The notes under the pieces were generated by a model. The model had not been told where the DNA came from. It searched no databases and was given only the letters and a program-made list of their open reading frames with translations. From Symbiodinium natans (taxonomy: Eukaryota; Sar; Dinophyceae; Suessiales; Symbiodiniaceae): a DNA stretch of 64,000 nucleotides. The position numbers and the translations under genes are program-made. Positions 55,204 through 64,000 of this stretch are shown piece after piece (the stretch's first letter is position 1; each line of letters begins with the position of its first letter). Where the stretch lies: NCBI GenBank assembly GCA_905221605.1, contig CAJNDS010001112.1:31001-95000 (forward strand), read 5' to 3'.

Positions 55204-57400
55204 CTACTTGTACTAAGTTGTCGAAGCACTGCTATAGGACTGCTAGGAATGTGCATACTCTTTATCACGCAAACACACGGCCGCATGTCTAACCAAGGAA
55301 CCGTTGCCAATGGGATCTCCGATGGTTTGAAAGTTGTCAGCACTCTCCTGTCTCCACCTCTGAATTGCAGCAAGCCTCGGCACAAGGCAACGCTAGAACG
55401 GTAAGGTCTGGCTATGGCTGTGCGGTCATGCTGGTGGTAGCCACGGACGCATGGCTGCTATGCGTGCTAAGTCGCAAGTCCTTCGTGCGTCCATCACTCC
55501 CGGCAGCTGGTGAACCGCCTGTCGGCAGTATCGGCGGCGGGAAAGACAGCCGTAATATGAATAATAATATTAATATTAATGTTTTGATACTGTGGGGTAG
55601 GTACCAGCAGCTATGGCCCCAACGGCTCAAAAGGAGCAGCTTAGACAATTCAAAGAAAACATTTTTTGGGCCTTCACGACACAGTCACCCAATCGGACAA
55701 AACGAGCCTCCACTCTTGGTCGGTGACTCGTCCACACCCTGAGGAGGGGGCATACAATGGCCCAATATGGCATCACAGTATCCCCCAAAGCCAGATGCTT
55801 TAGACTTGCAGTGGCTGCTGAGCGTAGTCCATGGTTGTTGAGGAGCCTACTGCCGACAGAACAGCGAGACACAGGACAGCACGGCACTTCCGATGCCTTG
55901 GGCGGGATGCTTGAAACCTCGGCTGCGTGCCGGTCTTGACATAAAATCCACCCAACTTCACCCTCAGATCCCTACGCGCACACGCAGTCCTGGGACCCTG
56001 GCAGCGCCGGGGCCGGGAAGTTGGACCTCAAGAAATCATGAAGATGAGAAGCTCACATCGAAGGAAGATTGATTGGGTTGGAACTCACTTCCTGCCAGAG
56101 GGCCTGTGGCTGCGCACCGAAGTCGGCTGGCCGTGTCCGAGAGAGAGCCACAGCCTTCAGCAAGACCAGAGGTCAGTTGAGGTCAGTGTTTTTCTCGTGC
56201 TTAGCTGCTTGCCTGGCTGAAGATCCCACATCTAAGGCTGCAGCCACAAGCTGACCTGTGCCACTCCGCTCTCCCAAGCCGCTGTTCTTGCGTGTTTCCA
56301 GCTCCTCTCAAGTTCAATCAGTTCAGTCGGGTCGTGAAAGCAGAGAGAGAGAGGAGAAGAGAGGGCTGGTGGAATCTTCCACAGAATAAGACTCTGGGTC
56401 CCGCAAGCATTCTGGGTCCTCCTTGATCTGAGAAGCCTGCGGGCAAGCGAACCTTGGCTTCGGGCAGATTCTGAACCTTGTAGCATCAATCTCTGATCCG
56501 ACACGGCTTCGCAGACGCATTCTTTCAGAGTTCACCAGACTGTCTAAGACTGCCCAGTGGCTGGTGCTCGGCATGCCACGCTGAGACGAAACACGCTTCC
56601 GAACAAAACTCAAGGCCACAGCGGCAGAACCTGGGCGGCTGACAGGCAGGCAGTAAACCGCATGGTAAGACCCCATATATGACCATCTGCACCAGGCCAG
56701 GTCGCGGTGGTGTGTGCTAGCGTTCATATTGGTAATTATATGACTGGTAAGGAAGCACAACATGTCTATACTTGCAGATTGGAGCCGCGATTCCGTGGCA
56801 CTGCGTACACCAGTGCCACACGACCATGCCCTGTTCACTTCCAACTGCAGCTGGAGTGCAATGGCGGGCCTTGAAACACCGCACAGCTGTGGTCAAGTCC
56901 GATCATTGACATCACGCTTGGCAACGCACTCTACCCTCTACAGCACATCCATCGTCTTGCGCGTGCAGCGGGCATTCCCGGACATGAAAGTGTCACCTCG
57001 AAAGGTTCGCTTGCACTGGGGGCGTCCGCAGCTCATCTTCGCGTGCAGACGTGCAAAAAGTTGTCGGGGAAAAGTGGCCAAAGTGGCCTGGTTGCCTAAG
57101 CTGGTGTTGATGCGGCAGCTTCGATCTGGTTCAGGAGTGCTGGAAAACTTGTCTTGCCGCGACTGCTTATCCTATCTACTTGTGCTTCCTTTCACAGATT
57201 CAGTGGCTCCTGTCAACTCGCCACCGCACTGCACATGGTACGTATGTTTAATGGCTTGCAAAGCAAAGTCCAGTTGACATTTCGCATGTGCGGGTTCTCC
57301 TGCCAGCCAGAAAAGAAGTGACGCAACAGCATTCAACTCATTGTCGGTGCGCTGACAGTACGCTGGCCTATACACAACTTGCCAGGCAAAACGTGACTGC
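55204..57400. other. Stretch between the kinase and the 549-residue gene
   Basis: Probably holds the kinase 5' end. An open minus frame at 56323-56844 (e.g. RKRVSSQRGMPSTSHWAVLD, LVNSERMRLRSRVGSEID) overlaps an equally long plus frame at 56762-57277, and I cannot decide between them. No domain is recognised. Confidence 0.3.
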
Positions 57401-57483
57401 AGCTACTCATTTATTTCATTTTCAATTTGGCTGCGACAGCTCGACTTCTGTCGAGATCGGCTGAAGAGCGCGTGCCTCGATCT

Positions 57484-60003
57484 TCAAACGCTGTACATCG
57501 CGGCGGATCTGTCTGTATGCTCGCCGGGTGCGTCTAAGTGCCACTTTCTAGGCGACCCGCCCTTAGTCGCCATGGTGGTGCCGAAAGCGCTGAAAAGGCA
57601 AAGCGCTGCTAGAGCTGCAGCCAACCGCTGCGTCCCGAAAGCCTGGCTCTGAGGTTCTTTGAGAAGCATCAAGCCATGGGCAGCTGGATCAATGAGCTCT
57701 TCCTCCATGGACCACATGTGGGAGCACATGCCCTCCTCGGGTGCAGGCGCAGTTTCCGGGGATTCAACACCCTACTGCTGCTTCAATGCTTCAAGATGCG
57801 CATCCTTTTGTCTTGCGGTTCTCAGCTTCGAAGGACGAGAAAGCCCTGACAAAATTGGCTCTGCCGGAAGAAGCCTGGTGAAACGGAATGGTTGCGGTGA
57901 GCTACACGGGCACCCCTGTGTATTGGGGGTGCCTAGGAAAGCTACTCGGCAGCTTGCAAGATCTAGTTTAGAAATGCCGCCCATGCCAGGATTGAGAGAA
58001 CCTACTCACGACAGCTCCCTGTCGACCATTCTCAGCCTTCGGCTCTACCTCGGCCTGCTGAACTTAAATTCAACACTTGTGGCGCTACGACTACCGAAGC
58101 CTCCTGATTCCTGACGGCTCCCCCTATGAATCTGCACGTCCGACGTCTGAGCCATGGCAGATCGGGATCGGGATCACGGTCTGAGAATATCTTGATCCGA
58201 AGCTGCGGTCCGACATTGCTAACAAAAAGCCGCAATTCAGGGCAAGCGTGTTGGGACAGGCAGTGTGCATAAGGCAAGAACCCTCTCCTCGTGAGTTGGA
58301 GCCGATCTCCATCGAGCTCCTTCCACATGTTGAACCATCTCATCTTGCGAAGCTTCAGCTGGCTGGCCCATCTCTTCTTCGAAAGTCTCGGGCCGGAGGG
58401 GGCTTGTGGTCCCTGACATGTGTGGATACGGGCACTCGTGTGGATAGAGGTGATGCAGCCACTGGGCAAAGAGGCGTCCATGGAGGGGCACCCGACCATT
58501 GTGGTGTTCGGCAATGTCGAACAAGCGCCGCTCTAGGCTGGGAGCGACCGTGTGGTTCAAGGCACCGAGGATGGCCTCAAGGTTGCTGGGGGGTTTAGGG
58601 TTTATGGGGTCTACAGGGTTTACAGGGTTTCGAGGGTTTACAGGGTCTAAAGGGTTTATAGGGTTTAGGGTAGGTACTGAGGATCACGGATGAGTTTTGT
58701 AGGACAACCCGAGCCTCCACTGTTGCCTGGTGCGACTGCAGCGCCTTCTCCAGCCGTGTCAGGTGTGCATCACACTCGTTGATGCAACAGACCATATAGT
58801 AGCTGGACGCAGCAATGCAGTTGGACAGACCAAGGATGTAGTTCGGAACCACCACCCGCAGAGTTTGCGGGTCTGTTTCATCAAGGGCGCCAATCTGACG
58901 CAAGTATGAGCTGCTCTCACTAAATTGCCACTGCCCTCCCTTCAATGCCATACTGTAGAAGTCGCTCAGTCGGACTCTGCCAGTGCGGGGGTGCTCCTCG
59001 TTCTGCAAGAGCTCTTCCTTCAATGCTTTGCACTCGTGACTCTGCCAGCGCCCATATCTCTCATCAACCACGGCAATCACCCGCGACAGGTCTTGCAAAG
59101 AGAGCGAAGTGGAGTTCTGAACCACCTCTGTCCGAATTGCCTGCAAGAAGTCTTGTGTTGCGGGCCAGGTGGGGTATTGCTCTGGAACTTCTTGGACCAG
59201 ATCCAACATACCTCAGGCAAGAATGGGCAAGCAAGCTGATCGGATCGATGCAGGCACCATCACAGCTACACAGCACGACATGGGACCAGTCGGCATGATC
59301 ACAGCAGGAACTTGTTTCGAGCAAGGCGCCCTCACTGTGCAGGTCCCCCATCTCCACACCCATGACGAAACTGGCCATGTATGCTTCGAGAACAGCCGTC
59401 GACTCATTCAGAGACCAGGAAGTACTCGTGGAAATCTGCAGCGCTCGGAAAGCCGCAGAGAGCCTCATGTCTGCCTCCTCGTGAACCATCTCCTCGATGA
59501 CGGCTGCTAGTGTCGCCAGGTCCGTGAGACTTAGCCCGCCCTCAGACAGGCGAGCCTGTAGCCACTGTGTCACGTTGCTAGACATTCTCATGCCAAAGGT
59601 AAGAAGCAAAGCAGAATCCGCGTTTTTGACTGGCATCGACCCGCTCAGGCTGTGCCCATACAACTGCCATCCATAGAGTTGAGCAAAGAGTCGGTGCAAG
59701 GCATACTGTGCCTGACGATTTCACTGAGTCTTCAGCCCGAAAGGCCCAAGGGGCAAGAACAAAACCTTACTCGACAACTCCATGCAGTTCAGGCTCGGTT
59801 GTCGATCGGACGGTCCCATCCTCCGTCTTGGGAAGTGCTGAAAAAATGCCCGAAAGGGCATGCTCCAGCTGGATTTCTCGGCCTTGCCTCCCTTGATCTG
59901 CTCCGAGCCCGAACTCCGAGAAGACCGGCCCGGCCAGGCTCAGCAAGCAGGGACACAGCAAGATCATGGTTTTGAGGGAAATGCCAGAAGGCATCACCCT
60001 CAT
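57484..60003 (-). CDS. Uncharacterised 549-residue secreted/membrane protein, five exons; paralogue of 25886-27538
   Basis: Exons 59791-60003, 59312-59711, 58715-59211, 58288-58575 and 57484-57735 join in phase into 549 residues, matching the 550-residue intronless copy end to end. Features in order: signal peptide (MILLCPCLLSLAGPVFSE), YALHRLFAQLYGWQLYG, YPTWPATQDFLQ, RYGRWQSHECKALKEELLQ, a Cys patch (YYMVCCINECDAHL), PLHGRLFAQWLHHLYP, ECPYPHMSGTTSPLRPE, SMEEELID, a hydrophobic helix (RLAAALAALCLFSAFGTTMA) and a terminal MYSV. Intron donors are GA (or GT 12 bases further on) for intron 1, GT for intron 2, GC for intron 3 and GA for intron 4; all acceptors are AG. Intron 1's donor choice changes length by four residues. 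Start chosen at the ATG at 60003. Intron 3 is mostly telomere-like repeat. No known domain or enzymatic motif. A membrane or secreted role is inferred only from the hydrophobic ends. Confidence 0.88.
58576..58714 (-). repeat. Intron composed mostly of degenerate telomere repeat
   Basis: Intron 3 of the 549-residue gene (139 nt, GC...AG). About 85 of its bases are CCCTAAA-like units with substitutions (CCCTATAAA, CCCTGTAAA, CCCTCGAAA). Removing it joins VE to AILGAL, matching the intronless copy (AEAILAAV). The sequence GAGGC occurs at both boundaries. Confidence 0.88.
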
Positions 60004-61480
60004 GGCTGTGTGCAGCCAACTACCTGACGCAGGCGGGGCGGGGGGGGCGTGGGGAGACACGCACGACCGACTCTTCCGCCTAAATTCGGAGATCTTTGGC
60101 CGACCCCGCGCCTGAGTATATGGAAATTTCTTGTAGGCGCCCGTTTCAGGCGAGTGCTGGCTGAGGGGTCCCGTGGGTGTCGGCCAACCCCAGTCAGCTT
60201 GAGAGAGAAAGGCAAAGGACCCACGAAGGACTATTTCGCGAATACTATTGCTTTATTGTGTTGCTTTATGTGTTTATTTACTGTTATCATGCTTTTCTTT
60301 CTTGAATTGTTACTACTACCGTCTTTTTGTCTTTATGTTGATTTTAACACAATAGTAGCGCAGCCATGCGAGGCTCTCTGTCTTCACTCACCATTGCCGC
60401 CCGCGGCAATTGCTAAGCACAAAGTTCAGGTTCTATTAATCAAAGCAAGCAAAGGCTGCACTGAGCTGATGGCGTTCGAAGTCAGACGCCAGACACCTAA
60501 TCACTGCCTTCCGTCTTACTTGAAGCCTGTGTTTAGTCTTCTTTTGATATTTCGAAGCTTTGGAAACTGTGCGGGCAGGCTGTCCGTTCCACGACCTGCT
60601 GAGATTGACAAATGCCAAGCAGAATAGGCGACAGCGTGCTGGAGACCCTTCATTTGGTGCACAGCCTGTGGCGTGTGCAACAGGGTCGCCGCACCAGCAG
60701 ACTCGAGGGAGTAAAGTACACGATCGCCAGGCTCAGCATGCAGCCAGCCCCCCCCCCCCAATCTGAATGCGCAGATCTTCGAGGTGGCGTGTGGTCTTGA
60801 CACGCGAGTATATGCAGTTGTGTTTGTGAGCTCCCTCGAGGATCCCAGAGGGGTCAGGCCGGAAGAAGCTTAACGCTGAAGCAGAAACCGCTTCAGCTTC
60901 AGCTACATGTTGCACAAGGCTCGGCACGATTAAGGCATCCTCTTCAAGACTCTTCACAGCTTCGCTGTGACGTCGACAAAAAAACCTGTTCCTTGGCTTG
61001 TCTGGTTTCAGAGGGCCAAGCGATCTAAGAAGCCAGAGATTCTGCCTAAGTGCACACTGATCGGTTCAATGGCTGATGTTTTGATGTGTGTGGCTGAGGC
61101 GACACAGGACGAAGTAACGCCTCGTAGAGCCCATGACCCATGTTGATTAGGCAGAGTCTTGGCAGTCTGTAGATTCAAAACTGTTGCCGGCACCTCGCTG
61201 CCTGAACGCATATCCTGACACTCATCCAGAACAAAAGCCTTCCACATCCTCGCAGGGCCAGCCAAGCTCGCCGAAGCTTTGCATTAGCAAACAGAGTGCG
61301 TGCAAGTGCAGCTTCGCTGCAATGAATTTGGTGGGCAATGAAAGCCGTCACAAGCCGGCGAATATGTCCTTAGTGTTTTGGTGCAAATGTGCTGGCTTTG
61401 CTGACATGCACCGCCGCCCACGGCTCATTCTTTCACTGATTCTTGTTTCATGTGGCCCATGGAACCAAGGCACCGCTCTC
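60004..61480. other. Stretch upstream of the 549-residue gene
   Basis: No recognised exon. A short C tract near 60750-60758. The plus frame at 60049-60627 is long but hydrophobic and lacks motifs. A minus frame near 61.15-61.25 kb (VLDECQDMRSGSEVPATVLN) could be a 3' exon of the EF-hand gene to its right. Confidence 0.3.
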
Positions 61481-61481
61481 A

Positions 61482-62045
61482 GGCTTTTGCCAAGTTCGCG
61501 AAGTTCATGTCTAGCAAATCTCTCATCAGCCTGTCATGGCGTCGATTGCACTCCAAGCATACTGTAAAGTACGGGGTCTTTGCCTGCGTAGCCATACGAA
61601 TTCTACTGCTTCTCTCGGTTGCTGCTAAAGGCCCATTAATATGATTGAAATGTAGGTTTATTCCTTGAACAATTTACATATTGGCATATTGGTAGTGTCC
61701 TTTAAAGAATTTAACGTGCAAAGAAGAAGACATGCAAATGCAGGAGCTCAAAAGACTTATTACTGAAGTAAAAATAAGGGTTCGAAAATTATTCACACTA
61801 ACTTAACCAGTCATCGGTTGGAGAGGCACCAACACAGCGTTACAGGCCACACCTTGATCTTTACCACGTTTAGAGTTTCAGCATCCCTCCGTGCTTCTTT
61901 GGCCCGACAAACTACGCACGTCTTGCAACAGGAACTGCCTAAGTAAGTCTCAGCATGTCCATGTCTCACCACATCTCACCTCAAGAAGTCGGGGAATTCC
62001 AACACGTCATCTTCCATCTCGCCCTGATCGTCCTTGCGAATCCTG
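61482..62045 (-). CDS. EF-hand-type 'EFPDFLRLM' protein (two joined exons)
   Basis: The exon ending at 61980 (acidic: RKDDQGEMEDDVLEFPDFLR) joins by a GT...AG intron (61531-61979) to the exon beginning at 61530. The joined sequence is LEFPDFLRLMRDLLDMNFAN, then LAKA and a stop unless a GC donor is used after LAK. The (E/D)FP(D/E)FL-R-LM-R pattern recurs at the exit helix of EF-hands in dinoflagellate calmodulin-like proteins, as I know the family. The calcium loop itself is not intact here, so calcium binding by this unit is uncertain. Upstream exons probably lie at 62.1-63.7 kb; a fragment at 62.16-62.28 kb (NSLTEQLREVFQDQL) is one candidate. Confidence 0.55.
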
Positions 62046-62339
62046 TGGCTCATGTCAGGGGTGATGTGCAAGAATCCCATGGGTTGCCACCCACAGCCTT
62101 CAAAACGTGCACCATATATGTTATGATGATGAGGGTTGCACAATCCAATCTCAGCGGCCGACGCTTTCCACTTGAAAGTGCAAATTGGGCAACAAGTTCC
62201 TCCCCGGCCTCAGCTGGTCCTGAAACACTTCCCGCAGCTGCTCTGTCAAGCTGTTGCCCAAGGATGTAGTGCCTTGGGCAAAACATGTTGTCAGAGGGCC
62301 GCCATCCAGCAAATTTTCAAGCTATGCGATGATTCTTGT

Positions 62340-63530
62340 CAGGACTTGCGAGGGGGGGGGGGAGGGAGGCACTAGGTCCGTTGCGACATGTAAGAAGCAG
62401 CCATCTCTAAAACTTGCGCACTTTAAGCTTTTTCCTCTGCGTGTTGGCCTCTTGTGTCTTTTGTTTGTGAGGGGGGTGATCGAAAGACAGACGTGCGGGG
62501 CGGAACGAGGAATTCACAAAGAAATGCCGAAGAACAAGTAATTAAATCAATGTTACTTTTCCACAAGACACGGTCACTGTATAATAAAAATATTAAAGAT
62601 GCAAATTTGAATATCAACCTTTTTAGGGCTTGGTGTCCAGGTCGAATCAAGAGAAGTTGCTTCGAAAAGCATGGGAATCCTTCGCTTTAACTCTAGAAGA
62701 CGACTGAACTTAGATCTAGGCGTTGCCATGCCAACGGCTGATGTAGCCTGTCACTGCTGCAGAGCCGCCATGAAGCAGCATCCACACTTCCTCGAAAGTA
62801 ACTGAAGTGCTGTTTGAGCTGGCCTTAGCTCAAGCATACGAGCTTGAAGCAGTCAAAACAACGCGATCAGCATGTCAAAGGAACGCCCACAGGTGCAGCG
62901 CTCTTGCTTTGTGCTCTGTTACAGCTAGGTGACCGCAAGGAAGAGGTCTCGGAAGGCTTGCACCTCCACTTGATTGAAGCCTGTTTCCTGCATATTCAGG
63001 CTTTTCAGATAGACCGGTCATCTCCAGGCTTTGGGGCTTCGAGGATCGGGTCATGAGTCACAAGGAATCGGGGCGACATTTTCAAATGAAGTTGCAGGTG
63101 TGGGTTAATGACTGTAATGTCCCCGTTCCCCCTGCGGCGCATGATGAAGAGGGTTCTGAACTTGCCTTTCTTCGGCTTGACAAAGGAAACTCACTCCCCA
63201 AGTCCGAAGCCCCATGATTGGTTTGCGTAGAGGTCCTCGATTGCGGCCTGTTGTCTCTTTGCAACTGTCTTCTCCTGCCCGGCATGCTGCTTGTATAAGT
63301 TCCCTTCCACAGCTACAGCGCAAGTGAGGTGGACAGACGCTGCGCTAGTTCATGTTTCAGGGAGAACTGATGATTTCCGGACAGTGCACCTGTGCACAGC
63401 GGCATAGCTGCACCAACGACAGGAACTCGTGGAAACCTAAGTCGAGACAGACTTAGGCCGCCCATATGTTGTTTGCACAGACGCTGGCAGCCAGGCGACA
63501 TGTTCTGCTACTTGACTTGCAGCCATTGAC
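62340..63530. other. Stretch without a recognised exon
   Basis: A G-rich tract lies at about 62352-62368 and AT-rich DNA at 62.55-62.62 kb. No motif was supported in either strand. Confidence 0.3.
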
Positions 63531-63539
63531 TGTCTGCTG

Positions 63540-63990
63540 TCATGCTGCCCATACCTTGGCACTGAGGCAGACGCCCAAGAGTCCCGTGCTATCGACCTGC
63601 ACGCTTTGCAGAATCGCCTTCAGCTCCGGCCTGTCGGCTGAGAGCATCTGACCAAGGTGAGGTACGTGGGCTCGAGAATTATGCACATGGCTACGCTTCT
63701 CACAAAATTGAAGCACATTACAATATGCACTGCGCATGTGCTGGATGGATATGGCATCGTCAGCCGTGAGATGCGTGAGCCATTCCGATGCCGTGCTGGT
63801 GATTTGCAGTTTGCACCGAGGTCGACATGTCCAAAGAGAGCTGCTGGATGATCACATCTAGGACACTTCATCCCTTCCCGTCAAAATGCGCAGCAAGTGT
63901 CCGGAAGAATGGATCCCTCGAGAGGTTCGGCAAGATCTCAGACAGCAGTCGGATGAGCTCCTGATCAGGAACTATATTGTAACTACAATG
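63540..63990 (-). CDS. Two exons of a gene running off the right edge
   Basis: On minus, about 63885-63965 reads ELIRLLSEILPNLSRDPFFR then TLAAHFDGK, and about 63560-63645 reads MLSADRPELKAILQSVQVDS then TGLLG. Both begin after AG acceptors (CAG and AG) and look coding. They may be 5' exons of the EF-hand-type gene at 61.5-62.0 kb (helix-rich, Asp/Gly turns), or a separate gene. The window ends about 10-30 bases upstream of the first. Confidence 0.45.
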
Positions 63991-64000
63991 CTAGCTTGTT

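Noticed and set aside
56762-57277. A 171-codon plus-strand frame
   Set aside because: No recognisable domain. It partly overlaps a comparable minus frame, and all supported genes nearby are on minus. Not enough to call either.
57484-60003. Treating the split 549-residue copy as a pseudogene
   Set aside because: All four interruptions are removed by in-phase introns with dinoflagellate-type boundaries, giving full-length continuity with the intact copy. No residual frameshift or stop remains.
60049-60627. A 192-codon plus-strand frame with hydrophobic stretches
   Set aside because: The hydrophobic part comes from T-rich DNA, with no domain or splice context. It begins in the upstream region of the 549-residue gene.

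Overview
This is a window of nuclear DNA that looks like a dinoflagellate, probably Symbiodiniaceae-like. The species call is inference; no marker gene is present. Four observations support it. (1) Genes are split into very short exons (11-500 nt). When neighbouring exons are joined in phase, conserved domains are restored using GT, GC and even GA intron donors with AG acceptors, and the next exon nearly always starts with G. (2) Plant-type telomere motifs (CCCTAAA/TTTAGGG) are scattered in short blocks through introns and intergenic DNA. (3) Every gene I recognise lies on the minus strand, as expected for long unidirectional dinoflagellate gene blocks. (4) The gene families fit: a one-domain voltage-gated channel with C-terminal EF-hands, MORN, TPR, WD40, and EF-hand/'EFPDFL' proteins. 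There is no bacterial operon, rRNA, CRISPR or recognisable transposase.

Layout, left to right, all genes on minus. 0-4.3 kb: mostly unassigned, with a tandemly duplicated exon near 3.8 and 4.2 kb. 4.86-5.55 kb: C-terminal (EF-hand) exons of a channel, a tandem relative of the next gene. 8.26-13.07 kb: a voltage-gated ion channel with S1-S6, an Arg-rich S4 and an EF-hand tail; a possible N-terminal exon lies at 13.8-14.3 kb. 15.54-16.94 kb: a MORN-repeat gene whose last seven exons join cleanly, one of them only 11 nt. 18-22.6 kb: several unassigned exons. 23.38-29.7 kb: a WD40-repeat gene. One of its introns (25,678-27,759) contains a complete intronless gene for a 550-residue secreted or membrane protein. 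30-41 kb: sparse candidate exons and repeats. 41.45-43.74 kb: a TPR gene with a signal peptide. 44-51 kb: sparse. 51.5-55.2 kb: an Aurora-like Ser/Thr kinase in at least 13 exons. 57.48-60.0 kb: a second copy of the 550-residue protein gene, here with four introns. 61.5-62.05 kb: an EF-hand-type 'EFPDFLRLM' gene. 63.9 kb: exons of a gene running off the right edge.

The most interesting points are three. The intronless and four-intron copies of the same uncharacterised protein gene sit about 32 kb apart, the intronless one inside another gene's intron. One intron of the split copy consists largely of degenerate telomere repeat. A short dispersed repeat of about 65-95 bp occurs in three copies with a GGGGTnCCCC core. 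Gene functions are inferred from motifs only. I could not run searches, so most exon ends outside the phase-checked chains are approximate.
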